DNA of 64,000 nt, taken from positions 1 to 64,000 of IMG/VR virus record IMGVR_UViG_3300024259_000002; one strand, written 5' to 3'. A program made the position numbers and the translations under genes. The notes beneath the pieces were generated by a model. It saw only the letters and a list, made by a program, of their open reading frames with translations, ran no database searches and was not told the DNA's origin. The DNA comes from a virus. Positions 8,684-17,421 of this stretch are shown piece after piece (positions within the stretch are counted from its first letter, which is position 1; the number at the start of each line of letters is the position of its first letter).

Positions 8684-10021
8684 ATGGCTGTTAGTCGATA
8701 TTCTTCGGTGCTGAAGCGCCGTACTAACATTCTCGACAACATCACTCCTACCCCAGTGGTTCAGGATAACACTCGTGTTCCTGCTGGCGAATGGATGCCT
8801 GCTGCGTGGCTACCCATTGAATGGAGTTCGACTGTTAGCGAAGATTCTTTCGTAATGTCCAGTGGTAAGGTCGTCTCTCTTGATGCAGAAGAGAGAGTAT
8901 GCCCCTCTGGTTACCGTCTCCGTACCACCATTGCCAGTACATTTCTCACTTATGCTACAGCTGATGTAAACGCTGGCGTAATTGACATCCGTACCGGCTC
9001 CACACTGCTTACCGCCGCAACCGGTGCTGTTGCTCCTGAAACAGTTGCCACTGCCCTTCTGGCTCGTGGTCTCGTTGAAGAGTCCAGCCTGGTCCTCGGG
9101 CACGACTACAGTGCTGCTACTCAAGGTGACGTCACTGCCGTGATCGAGGCTTTCATTAGCCATCCTGTCGGTATCCTTGTTGGCGACACTTATGTTTGGG
9201 CCGGTGACTGGCCCGACCTGACGATGTCCAACTATCAGAAGCAGCATCTCATTCAGTTTGTCACTGGCCTTCAGATGAAGGTTCCTCACCTCGCCGAAAG
9301 CACTGCTGCTACTTCTGCAGCTCTGAACGGTCTTGGTGCGTGGACTGCCGTTGGTGACGGTACCCAGTTCCCTGATGCTGATGCCGCTGGTGCCGAACTC
9401 TATGTGACCACCACTCAGCTTTCTGGTCTCCAGCGTTACAGCGGCGTGATTGCTGCTACTGACACTGTTACTGGCTATGCTCTCCAGAACGCTCCTGGCT
9501 GCAAGAACACTGATCGCACTCCACTGAGTGATTCTCTGGGTACTGCCCTGGTCAACGAGAAAACCTCAATTGCCTCGATCAGCTCTGCTGGTGATTATTA
9601 CTGGGATGCCGAAGTTGGCATGCTGCTGCTCTTCACTGCTGCTGACGTTCAGTTCGCTGGTGCCACTACGGTAACTTACTACTACTATGATGGTGGCAGC
9701 GCTGCTGCTCACCGTATGATTCACCTTTGCGACGAAGCCCGTCCTGGTCAGCATGTTACCTATGATGACGACAGTAACTTCGTAGCAGTGGACATCACTC
9801 CTGGTTCTACCAATATGGGTGGTATTCTCGGACGTATTTACAAGATTATCGCAGAGCCTCGTGGCCTCCTTGATCGAGTAGAGACTGCTTGGAGCGCCTC
9901 TAACATGACTTCTGCTGAGCAGATGCCTGGTACCGCTACCAAGGGTTATACAGATCTCATCACCCGCTCTGGCGAGACGGTTGCTGATCAGATCGCTATC
10001 CTCAACATCAAGATCAACTAA
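8684..10021 (+). CDS. Candidate capsid decoration or head surface protein
   Basis: 445 aa, three bases after the protease stop with GGAG upstream. The sequence is Ala/Thr/Ser-rich and beta-rich, and codon choice looks regular, as in the neighbouring capsid and sheath genes, which hints at strong expression. Residues 302-330 (AGDYYWDAEVGMLLLF, then a Tyr-rich strand) match a beta-module that recurs in the tail proteins of this window. Residues about 100-160 resemble the ATG-decoration (head protein D-like) pattern, where an Ala-rich barrel is followed by a HPVGIL loop. Position directly before the major capsid gene supports a head role; the exact function is not proven. Confidence 0.6.
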   Translation: MAVSRYSSVLKRRTNILDNITPTPVVQDNTRVPAGEWMPAAWLPIEWSSTVSEDSFVMSSGKVVSLDAEERVCPSGYRLRTTIASTFLTYATADVNAGVIDIRTGSTLLTAATGAVAPETVATALLARGLVEESSLVLGHDYSAATQGDVTAVIEAFISHPVGILVGDTYVWAGDWPDLTMSNYQKQHLIQFVTGLQMKVPHLAESTAATSAALNGLGAWTAVGDGTQFPDADAAGAELYVTTTQLSGLQRYSGVIAATDTVTGYALQNAPGCKNTDRTPLSDSLGTALVNEKTSIASISSAGDYYWDAEVGMLLLFTAADVQFAGATTVTYYYYDGGSAAAHRMIHLCDEARPGQHVTYDDDSNFVAVDITPGSTNMGGILGRIYKIIAEPRGLLDRVETAWSASNMTSAEQMPGTATKGYTDLITRSGETVADQIAILNIKIN

Positions 10022-10035
10022 GTTAGGAGTTCTCA

Positions 10036-11331
10036 ATGTCTTTCAAGCTAGTTAAGAGTGGACGAACTCTCGATCTCCCCGGCGGCAAAGAGCAGGCAGC
10101 TCAATATTTGGCCGACATGATCAGCAATCGTGGCTATCTGCCCGATTCTTCTGAACGGGTAGAGTGGGAAGATTTCGCTGAAACTATCACCTCTCGCGAC
10201 GTTATCACGACCAGTGAGATTACCCCCCTTCTGAATACCTCTCTGGAAATCATCATCCGTGAGCCTATTGAACCAATGCTGGTAATCACCAGCCTGTTCA
10301 ATCGTGTCCAGTCCAAGGGCCTGAATACCAATATTCTGGCAGGCGCTCTCGGTGCTATCTATGCACAGGACGTCCAGGAGCATGGTACTTACCCGGAGGT
10401 TAGCTTCCAGATCGGCGGTGCTGTAAGCACTGCTTGGATCGGTAAGTCTGGTATCGCTGCCAAGTTCTCTGACGAAGCAATTCGTTACAGCACCTGGGAT
10501 ATCATGGCCATGAACCTGCGCCTCATGGGCGCTGCAATGGCTCGCCACAAGGAACAGAAGGCCGTAAACTTCCTCAGAAGTTTGGGCACCACTGTCTTTG
10601 ACAACGCTACTCCAGCTGATTCTCTCTACGGTGTTTGCACCGGTCGCGGTATCGACATGCTTGCCAACGGTAGCATGGATATGGATGACCTGGTCAAGGC
10701 CTATGCTCACATGACTGAAGAGGGCTTCCCTCCAAGTACTCTGCTGGTTCACCCCATGACTTATCTCATGTGGCTCCGTGATCCTGTCATGCGCGTTATG
10801 ATGCTGAACTTCGGCGGCGGGCAGTACTTCAATCCTTGGACTGGTAATACCGGCCCACAGAGCAATTGGAACAACGGTGCCATGGGCGCTATGGGCCCAA
10901 GTCGTGGTCACAAGCTGGTTCCTGGTGGCTCACCTTCTGGTGAGTCTGCAACAGCTCTTACCGGACGTAGCAATCAGGCCAACAGCACTCCTAACGTGCC
11001 TGGGTACTTCCCCTTCAGCCTCAACATCATGGCCTCTCCATTCGTACCTTACGATCCTGATACCGACCTGACTGATGTATATCTGCTCAGTGCCGGCAAC
11101 GTTGGCTTCCATCTCGTAGATGAAGACCTCACCAACGTCCAGTGGCGTGATGAAGATATCGAAGCTATCAAGGTCAAGCTGCGTGAACGTTATGGCTTCG
11201 CTGTCGCTCACGAAGGCCAGGGCGTAGGCGTCTTCAAGAACGTCAAGGTCGACCGCAACTACTTCGATGGTTCGGTTCCTGCCCTCGGTATCGCCGCCAA
11301 CGCTATCCCATCTGGTACTGCCGTAGTGTAA
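10036..11331 (+). CDS. Major capsid protein, HK97-like
   Basis: 431 aa with TAGGAG upstream. It forms the icosahedral shell. The length and order fit an HK97-fold capsid protein: an N-terminal region of about 60 residues, a beta-rich E-loop-like segment (residues 105-145), a long spine-helix-like segment (DIMAMNLRLMGAAMARHKEQ), then a P-domain with STLLVHPMTYLMWLRDP, and a C-terminal A-domain with LKVREY-like strand KVKLRERYGFAVAHEG. A Gly/Asn/Ser-rich insertion near residues 265-325 is probably a surface loop. The gene is followed at once by a strong terminator, as is common for highly expressed capsid genes. Confidence 0.88.
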   Translation: MSFKLVKSGRTLDLPGGKEQAAQYLADMISNRGYLPDSSERVEWEDFAETITSRDVITTSEITPLLNTSLEIIIREPIEPMLVITSLFNRVQSKGLNTNILAGALGAIYAQDVQEHGTYPEVSFQIGGAVSTAWIGKSGIAAKFSDEAIRYSTWDIMAMNLRLMGAAMARHKEQKAVNFLRSLGTTVFDNATPADSLYGVCTGRGIDMLANGSMDMDDLVKAYAHMTEEGFPPSTLLVHPMTYLMWLRDPVMRVMMLNFGGGQYFNPWTGNTGPQSNWNNGAMGAMGPSRGHKLVPGGSPSGESATALTGRSNQANSTPNVPGYFPFSLNIMASPFVPYDPDTDLTDVYLLSAGNVGFHLVDEDLTNVQWRDEDIEAIKVKLRERYGFAVAHEGQGVGVFKNVKVDRNYFDGSVPALGIAANAIPSGTAVV

Positions 11332-11342
11332 TCGTTCTTTGT

Positions 11343-11350
11343 GATACAAT
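11343..11350 (+). promoter_or_regulatory. Putative extended -10 promoter after the capsid gene
   Basis: TGA followed by TACAAT (hexamer 11345-11350) fits a TGn extended -10 box. No convincing -35 is visible. The expected start site lies inside the terminator stem that follows, so transcripts begun here would lack the full hairpin and could read into the next genes. The same kind of box occurs in the other two long gaps of this window. Confidence 0.4.
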
Positions 11351-11353
11351 CCA

Positions 11354-11382
11354 GGGCGAGGCATTTGAGCCTCGCCCTTTTT
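11354..11382 (+). terminator. Rho-independent terminator after major capsid gene
   Basis: A perfect 9-bp stem (GGGCGAGGC / GCCTCGCCC) with a six-base loop, directly followed by five T residues. It would end or reduce transcription from the packaging/capsid block before the connector and tail genes. Confidence 0.9.
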
Positions 11383-11396
11383 CGTGAGGACAAAGA

Positions 11397-11573
11397 ATGG
11401 GTTGGTTTAAAGAAAGAATCGCAGACGCAGATCAGAACAATGCTTCTCAGCTGGATGCCGTTCGTGGCAGAATGCTAAACATACTCGATGTCGAAGTAGA
11501 AGATGAAGGAGAGTTCATTACTCTCGTTGGCTCTGTTGAGACTGAACCTGTCATTGAGGACAGCGAAGAATAG
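11397..11573 (+). CDS. 58-aa acidic protein between capsid and Ig-like genes
   Basis: A short open frame starting MGWFKERIADADQN and ending EDSEE, 58 aa, with GAGGA (11386-11390) six bases before the ATG. It is strongly acidic in its second half and probably helical at the N-terminus. It fills the only space between the capsid terminator and the next gene and has a good ribosome site, so it is likely real. No family is recognised; a small head-completion or chaperone role would be a guess. Confidence 0.65.
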   Translation: MGWFKERIADADQNNASQLDAVRGRMLNILDVEVEDEGEFITLVGSVETEPVIEDSEE

Positions 11574-11585
11574 CGGAGGTTTTTG

Positions 11586-12695
11586 ATGGCAACTCCTACT
11601 GTGCAGTCCGTTTATCCAAATGATGGGGCCACTGGTACGCCTATTCGAGCCGACATAGAAATTACTTTTGATGTCGGTGTAGATCTGTCACTGGCTAAGT
11701 CAAACATAGTCCTTTATGGAGCAGACACAGATAGAACTTCTGGTCCTGATAGCGCTTTGTGGATCGATGGAGACACTGGCAGAGATCCATATTTTCTCAC
11801 GTCCCCAGGTCTCACTGGCTGGGTGCCTTGTAGTTATGAAACCATCTATGTAGAGACTGACGGTACCGTAGTAGATCCACAGCCAGAGTTCACGTCTCTG
11901 GCTCAAGAAGTTGCTTCTGGTTACTATCAAAAACTAGTGGTGACTCCTGATGCCCCGCTTGCTGCTGAGGTTGAGTATACTGCCTACATCATTGGAGACG
12001 CCGAGACTGGTACTGATACCGCAACAGGAAGCAGGACTGTTTTTGATGTTGATGATGCGGGAGCTACCAGCGTTACTGCTGGAATTGAAGTATATGGAGG
12101 ATACTCTGGAGATGCAGCAGACACCATTCGTGTCAAGATCACTACATCTGGAGATATTGGCACTGCGAAATACAAGTGGTGGTATGCAGATACAGAATTA
12201 GAAGCAGATGCAAGGACGGGGAAGAGGACTTCCAGGAGGTTCCGCAAGCTGGAGGACGGTGTTCAGATTCGCTTTACTGGCTCTGGACTCATCGCTACTG
12301 ATTATTACGACATCAAGGTCTATTCAGTAGATTATCTCGCGAGCTCATATAGCTTCTCTTTTACGACTGGTACGGGCTCTATTGAAGACGTCCCCAGTAC
12401 TGCTTCAACTTCTGTCATCGGAACAGTCACGACTGTAGCGACCACTTATCTGGAAGTCGAAAGCATGACTCCAGAGGATGGTTCCTGGCACCAGACCTTT
12501 GGAGACAGGACTATAACCATTGTCTTTTCTGAGGACCTGGATGCGACAACTGTTACTGACGATACTGTTACGGTGTATGGGTATCCAGTCTCTGGAGACT
12601 TTGACGATGGGCCACTCACTACGAGCTTTGGCCCGTATGAAGAGTTGTTCAAGAAGCTCAGTATTTCTGACGACACTCTCACGATTGAGTTGTAG
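11586..12695 (+). CDS. Virion protein with two bacterial Ig-like (Big_5-type) domains
   Basis: 369 aa. The ATG at 11586 follows a CGGAGG ribosome site; the TTG one codon earlier is rejected. Two copies of an Ig-like domain are visible: SVYPNDGATGTPIRADIEIT at residues about 8-27, and SMTPEDGSWHQTFGDRTITI at about 295-315, both with the 'P.dg......d..I.f.' pattern of the SbsA/Big_5 family. The middle part is also beta-rich. Such domains decorate phage heads and tails and may bind cell-surface polymers. Position after the capsid suggests a head or neck surface protein. Confidence 0.72.
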   Translation: MATPTVQSVYPNDGATGTPIRADIEITFDVGVDLSLAKSNIVLYGADTDRTSGPDSALWIDGDTGRDPYFLTSPGLTGWVPCSYETIYVETDGTVVDPQPEFTSLAQEVASGYYQKLVVTPDAPLAAEVEYTAYIIGDAETGTDTATGSRTVFDVDDAGATSVTAGIEVYGGYSGDAADTIRVKITTSGDIGTAKYKWWYADTELEADARTGKRTSRRFRKLEDGVQIRFTGSGLIATDYYDIKVYSVDYLASSYSFSFTTGTGSIEDVPSTASTSVIGTVTTVATTYLEVESMTPEDGSWHQTFGDRTITIVFSEDLDATTVTDDTVTVYGYPVSGDFDDGPLTTSFGPYEELFKKLSISDDTLTIEL

Positions 12696-12703
12696 GAGTT
12701 GAC

Positions 12704-13717
12704 ATGGCTTTCATGAGAGACGCAGCCCCAGTCGGACAGACAGTAAGCCTACGAGCGATAATCAAGGACCCCACAGGAGAACCTGTGAGCCCGGACGGAG
12801 TCACTCTCACTCTTTATCTCTATGATGAAGACAATGAGACGACTGACCTCGATACAGCTATCGAGGACTCTGATTACACTGGCGCTACGCAGACTATTGC
12901 TTTCGCGTCCCTTACCGAGATCTCCACTGGGTTTTATGAATACCAGTGGGCTATTCCTGCTGGAACTGATGTGGGAACTTGGTATGATTTGTGGGTATGT
13001 GAAATTCAAGGAGTCGAAACTGCTGATTACTTTGAGATAGAAGTCATCGAGACAGGTGATATCGACGTTCAAGACATCTCAACCAATACACTGGTTATCA
13101 TAGTTCTTTCTGAGACGATTGCTGCGGACTCTGGGAACACGCTCGAAGAGGAGACTCAGCTCTCGTTTTCCACGAGATACAGTCCCTACTATGCCTCTAC
13201 AGATTTAGTAAGGTTAGAATGTGGTTCTTGGATAGATGGAATTCCAGGTGACACTCTGGCCTTGATGATTCACTGGTCGTCCTTGAGTGCGAATGCTTAT
13301 TGTCCAGATTCTCCCGGCGGGAACTCACCCCGATTCGAGACAGCAAGAACCAAGTTCGTGATATTCGATGCAGCTCTCCGAGCTCTCATTCTGCCTGCCA
13401 ATGTCGGCGGGAAAAAGAAAACTCTTGGTGACTTGATGATTGAAAACAGTTCTCAGTTTGGTGACATCATCGAAGAGCTGAAATGGGAGAGATCTCAGTG
13501 GGCTCGTGTCATGAACGCTGGTGGTGAGATTGTTCCTGGCCAAAGTCTCGAACCCACTTTCGGTGTCAAGGGCATCAAAGATCCTGACCGACGTAAAACT
13601 GGTAGGAGCTGGGCCAAGACTCACGAATACTCTTATCCTCAGCCTCTGGCCAATGGGAAGGTTCGGTTGTCGAGCAGGAACCGTCGTTACAAGCGGGCTT
13701 ACGTGTACGGGGGGTAA
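12704..13717 (+). CDS. Head-tail junction protein with an N-terminal Ig/macroglobulin-like domain
   Basis: 337 aa with TAGGAG upstream. Residues about 1-115 look like an Ig-like or macroglobulin-like beta domain (VGQTVSLRAIIKDPTGEPV ... GTWYDLWVCEIQGVETADYF). Residues about 120-260 are mixed and resemble a connector-type helical domain (DAALRALILPANVG, then a helical IGDIIEELKWERSQWARVMN-like piece). The C-terminus is basic and Arg/Tyr-rich. It lies between the Ig protein and neck genes, so a head completion or adaptor role is likely but not shown. Confidence 0.62.
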   Translation: MAFMRDAAPVGQTVSLRAIIKDPTGEPVSPDGVTLTLYLYDEDNETTDLDTAIEDSDYTGATQTIAFASLTEISTGFYEYQWAIPAGTDVGTWYDLWVCEIQGVETADYFEIEVIETGDIDVQDISTNTLVIIVLSETIAADSGNTLEEETQLSFSTRYSPYYASTDLVRLECGSWIDGIPGDTLALMIHWSSLSANAYCPDSPGGNSPRFETARTKFVIFDAALRALILPANVGGKKKTLGDLMIENSSQFGDIIEELKWERSQWARVMNAGGEIVPGQSLEPTFGVKGIKDPDRRKTGRSWAKTHEYSYPQPLANGKVRLSSRNRRYKRAYVYGG

Positions 13718-13719
13718 AG

Positions 13720-14301
13720 ATGGTTTCTCGGACTCTGTTTCCCAGCGGAACTACTTATGCGCAGACTCGGGTTACTACTCATGGTAGGGAGATAGATCTT
13801 CGCCGGGAGTTTGACGAGATTGTATATGGCGGGCCAAGCTCAATTCCCCACGGAATGAAGCTATTGTTCAGAAAGATGAGGAGAGATACCTCCGACAATA
13901 CTCTGGACTGCGACTGTGTGGATGCCCTTACGAAAGAGCCTGATACTGAAAACAGCTGTCCATTCTGTTTGGGGGAAGGGAAGTATTGGGACGAGGACTG
14001 GCTTATTGGTTTCGCGAGATACATCGGGGCAGATGGCGGAATGTCCAATCGCCAAAAGACCCTGTTCCCTGGCCCTATCAGAGTTGACTACAGAATCTTT
14101 TATCTCAGATACGACACGGACATTACTTATGCGGACAAGATTGTAGAGCTGCAGCTTGATACAGAAGGAGACCCGGTTGTACCATACAAAAGAGAAACAA
14201 TCTATAAACCCCAGACAATCGTAAAATATCGTTCTGATTGGGGCCGGATTGAGTATATCGCAGTGTATTGCCGTGAAGAAGATGCCTTGAGGCCGGAGTA
14301 G
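13720..14301 (+). CDS. Putative neck protein with a Cys4 zinc-knuckle-like cluster
   Basis: 193 aa; a GGGGGG run precedes the ATG as ribosome site. The stretch LDCDCVDALTKEPDTENSCP ending FCLGEG (around residues 64-88) gives CxC...CPFCxG, like one DnaJ-type zinc knuckle. This kind of cysteine cluster is known in some phage neck/connector proteins. The C-terminal half is a beta-barrel-like series with DKIVELQLD. A head-tail connector (stopper) role is inferred from position between capsid and sheath genes. Confidence 0.6.
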   Translation: MVSRTLFPSGTTYAQTRVTTHGREIDLRREFDEIVYGGPSSIPHGMKLLFRKMRRDTSDNTLDCDCVDALTKEPDTENSCPFCLGEGKYWDEDWLIGFARYIGADGGMSNRQKTLFPGPIRVDYRIFYLRYDTDITYADKIVELQLDTEGDPVVPYKRETIYKPQTIVKYRSDWGRIEYIAVYCREEDALRPE

Positions 14302-14304
14302 TCA

Positions 14305-15084
14305 GTGAGTTCAGAAGAGTCCCATCTCCAAGAAGCTGTTCCAGAAGAACTGCTGGAGGCCAGCAATTTCCTTTCTTTGGTCATTGTCGAGGGGATGCAG
14401 GAGATTACCTCAGCTGAAATTCCAGTTACAATAAACTCTCCATTCACTCTTGACCTCAGTCGATTCATTCCAAACATAGTTCCACTTACACTGCCTACAT
14501 TCTTTGAAAACGTCGCTGATATTATCTCTGATGCCCAAGATCGAGCGGGGCTGTCTTCCAGTAAGTTCATAGAACTGACAGAAGAGTATCCTCCCGATTC
14601 GTTTGGTCATGACGAAGATGAACGTATCTGTTTCAGAGTGCTGAGTCGACATCCAGCCAAAATGGACAGGAAGGCCACCGGTCGCCCTCAGAGGGGTTTC
14701 ACTCACTACTATGAGTGTGTCCAGGGTAGGGACCCAAACAAGGTTCTTGTTATAGAATCTCGGCCTGTCGACCACAAGATCGAATTCACCTGCTGGGCCA
14801 AGTCCAATAAGCTTGCGAATGCTCGGGCTTTGTGGCTGGAGACTCTTCTGACAAATCATTCCTGGGCAAACAAGATCAAAGGAGCCGAAAGGTTCCATTG
14901 GGAAGGCCGAGGGGCAGATGGGTACATGACAAGCGGCGGACAAAAACTTTTTTACAGGCCACTGAACTTCTTTCTGAGATTTAGAGAGTTTGCAGTAAGA
15001 GCTGCTCCTATCATCAGGAACTTCGAGATCAAATATGGCCTACAAAACTATCTCGTAAACACTTCTACCTATGAAGAAGATTAA
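14305..15084 (+). CDS. Putative tail completion/terminator protein
   Basis: 259 aa from a GTG start, with GGAG about ten bases upstream. It has helical segments at the N-terminus, then an alpha/beta part with YYECVQGRDPNKVLVIESRP and HKIEFTCWAKSNKLANARA. The last pattern, in which strands alternate with 'A..rA..le' helices, is like tail terminator proteins that cap the tube before head joining. Position directly before the sheath gene fits. No specific family is claimed. Confidence 0.6.
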   Translation: MSSEESHLQEAVPEELLEASNFLSLVIVEGMQEITSAEIPVTINSPFTLDLSRFIPNIVPLTLPTFFENVADIISDAQDRAGLSSSKFIELTEEYPPDSFGHDEDERICFRVLSRHPAKMDRKATGRPQRGFTHYYECVQGRDPNKVLVIESRPVDHKIEFTCWAKSNKLANARALWLETLLTNHSWANKIKGAERFHWEGRGADGYMTSGGQKLFYRPLNFFLRFREFAVRAAPIIRNFEIKYGLQNYLVNTSTYEED

Positions 15085-15101
15085 TTCTTCGGAGGTCCAA
15101 T

Positions 15102-17411
15102 ATGGGTTATGAAAACATCCCTTCGGTGACAGCAGAGCTTCCTGATGGAAACCTGCGCACTTCCATGACCTCGAGTCAACCCCGAATTCTCATTCTTGGT
15201 GCAGCCGCCAGTGGTATTACCTATGAACTTTATCAGGTAACCAACGTCGGTGCAGCCGAAACTGAATTTGGCAAGACTTCCGAGATCATCAAGAAGATGC
15301 ATGAAGTCATCAATCAGAATGCAGACAACGTTGCGCTAATGCGTATCGGTGGACAGCAGGGCGTTTGCCGCCTGACCACTGCTTCTGGTGGAACCGTCAC
15401 TTTTTACACTCTTTACCGTGATGAAGATATCCTTGATCGCTATTCTCTCGTAATTACCAACGACGCAACCACTAACCGTTATCTTGTCTGGGACAACGAA
15501 GACAATGAATGGGTTTTCGACACTAACGAAATCAAGGTTATTGATGATGGTATCATCCGTATCGTAGAGAGCGGTACAGTCGATATCATGACTGTTGGTG
15601 ACATCGATGCTCCTGACACTGCTGCTGACTCTCCAACACTTGGTGGCACGGATGTAATCATCGCTGGTGATGACTCAGAGGGGAACCTGGCCACCGTAGC
15701 TACTGTTGACGGTACTGACGGTACTTCGATGAGCATGATTCAGCGTTATGCTGCTCTGAACACTGCCTATCAGGTGATGGATTTCAGAGATGCAGATTAT
15801 GTCATTCCTTGTGCGATTCACCTGGATGATGTGAACATCGTCGATAGTGGATCGGCCACGGAACAGTCTCTCTTCTGCTCTCCAGCTGTAACTGATACTT
15901 CTGCTAATGACCAGCTCTGGTACGTGTGGCAGTACATCTACCGTGGTAAGCTCTACACCTACTTCGTTGAAAGTGCAGATTTCTTCACTCAATATGCCAC
16001 TGCTGCTGCTTCAGTAGGCACGGCTACTTCGACTACCCTTACTTATACAGCTGTTAAGAAAAGTGCTGAAGGTGATGCTATCACTGTCCAGCATATTCAA
16101 GCTGCCAGTACTTCTGTCACCACTACGGTCTCTGAGACTGGTGTCGCGATTGTACTTAATATCGATATTGTTGGTGGTGCTACTCAAGCTGATGCTATTC
16201 AGGCAGTCAATGCTGATCTCAATGCTTCTAAGTGGGTCACTGCTGCTACTTCTGCTGGTGCTGTCGTCCTGATTGCCGAGGTTGTTACTTGTGCTGCTGG
16301 TGCAGGCGAGTCTTTCACTACACATGCTGAGCTCACTGGTGATGCAGAGCCAGCTGGTGTACTCACCAAATTCGTCGCAGGTGCTGACGCTGAAATTCGC
16401 GAAGTCAACTTCGTGCATCAGCTTGGTTCTTTCTGCTACACGGCCTCTACCAACTGGAAGTCCATGATCGGCTTCGTGACAACCAAGCCCCCCAGCGCTT
16501 TTGATCGCTATACCGTAGCAACTTGGGTTGGCGAGACTCCCACTTATACTGACAATGGAACCATTGAGTATATCGATAGCTCTGCTGACAATGGCACTGG
16601 TCTTCTTGGGATCAAGTTCATGGCTGGCAAGGCTGGCGCTGCAAGTGATGGCTATCGTGATGGTCTGGTAACTGACGGCGATGCAAATGACAGTTACGCT
16701 TACGGTGGATTCATCCTGACTGACGGTGCTTCGCTTCCTAACGAGCTGCCTTATGGTATCAATGATAGTGACGAAGCTACTGATGTTAATGGTGAGCCAG
16801 TTGATCTCGGCAAGCATCTCTTCGTAACCTACGATTACTGGGTGCATAACAACAGCTACAATGGTGGGACCCGCTATCGCGGTTCTATCGAAGGTATGGT
16901 TGCTGGTAAGTATGCCGTAACTGATGTCCGCAGAGAGCCCATTGGCCCTTCTAACGGACTGATTACTGGTGGATCTCGTCCTTGTCATATCAAGTATCCT
17001 CAGATGAATGACCTGGCTGGCCTCAGAATGATTGGCCTGCGCAGAGAAGACAATGTTGGCTACATCCTCGTGAGTGCCCACACTGCTGCAAACCCAGATT
17101 CTGATTACACCAAGCTTTCTACCATCCGTAGCGTCAACCGCACTCTGAACAATGTTCGGACGATCTGCAAGCGCTACCTCGGTGAAGCATTCACTGCATC
17201 CGTACTTGCTTCCCTCAATCAGCAGATTGAAGCATACCTTCTTTCTGACAAGCAAGAGGGCTACAACAACGGTGCCGTACACTCGCTTTCCTACGACAAC
17301 ACTGATAGAATTCTTGGCAGATTGACAGTTTACGTCAAGATGGTACCCCCAGGCTCTATCGAGTCGATCAATGTTTCCCTATCACTCGCCGCAAGCGAAA
17401 GTGATCTCTAA
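15102..17411 (+). CDS. Contractile tail sheath protein
   Basis: 769 aa with CGGAGG before the ATG. This makes the outer contractile layer of the tail, so the phage is myovirus-like. The C-terminal domain is typical: NDLAGLRMIGLRREDNVGYI, then SAHTAANPDSDYTKLSTIRS, then VRTICKRYLGEAF and a LGRLTVYVKMVPPGSIESI strand that links neighbouring subunits. Residues about 307-424 hold an Ala/Thr/Val-rich module (TLTYTAVKKSAEGDAITVQH...) of the kind inserted in many phage sheath and surface proteins and probably exposed. The protein is longer than many sheaths because of this insert. Confidence 0.88.
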   Translation: MGYENIPSVTAELPDGNLRTSMTSSQPRILILGAAASGITYELYQVTNVGAAETEFGKTSEIIKKMHEVINQNADNVALMRIGGQQGVCRLTTASGGTVTFYTLYRDEDILDRYSLVITNDATTNRYLVWDNEDNEWVFDTNEIKVIDDGIIRIVESGTVDIMTVGDIDAPDTAADSPTLGGTDVIIAGDDSEGNLATVATVDGTDGTSMSMIQRYAALNTAYQVMDFRDADYVIPCAIHLDDVNIVDSGSATEQSLFCSPAVTDTSANDQLWYVWQYIYRGKLYTYFVESADFFTQYATAAASVGTATSTTLTYTAVKKSAEGDAITVQHIQAASTSVTTTVSETGVAIVLNIDIVGGATQADAIQAVNADLNASKWVTAATSAGAVVLIAEVVTCAAGAGESFTTHAELTGDAEPAGVLTKFVAGADAEIREVNFVHQLGSFCYTASTNWKSMIGFVTTKPPSAFDRYTVATWVGETPTYTDNGTIEYIDSSADNGTGLLGIKFMAGKAGAASDGYRDGLVTDGDANDSYAYGGFILTDGASLPNELPYGINDSDEATDVNGEPVDLGKHLFVTYDYWVHNNSYNGGTRYRGSIEGMVAGKYAVTDVRREPIGPSNGLITGGSRPCHIKYPQMNDLAGLRMIGLRREDNVGYILVSAHTAANPDSDYTKLSTIRSVNRTLNNVRTICKRYLGEAFTASVLASLNQQIEAYLLSDKQEGYNNGAVHSLSYDNTDRILGRLTVYVKMVPPGSIESINVSLSLAASESDL

Positions 17412-17421
17412 GGAGTAACGA

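Noticed and set aside
8678-8686. TAA CAA ATG same-frame junction between protease and decoration genes as a readthrough site
   Set aside because: A clear GGAG ribosome site precedes the ATG, and TAA is an efficient stop, so ordinary initiation explains it.
10048-10911. 287-codon minus-strand frame inside the major capsid gene
   Set aside because: Antisense shadow of a highly biased coding region; no domain pattern.
16011-17282. Long open frame of 423 codons on the minus strand inside the sheath gene
   Set aside because: It lies fully antisense to a convincing sheath gene, has no ribosome site or plausible protein motif, and results from the regular codon use of the sheath gene.
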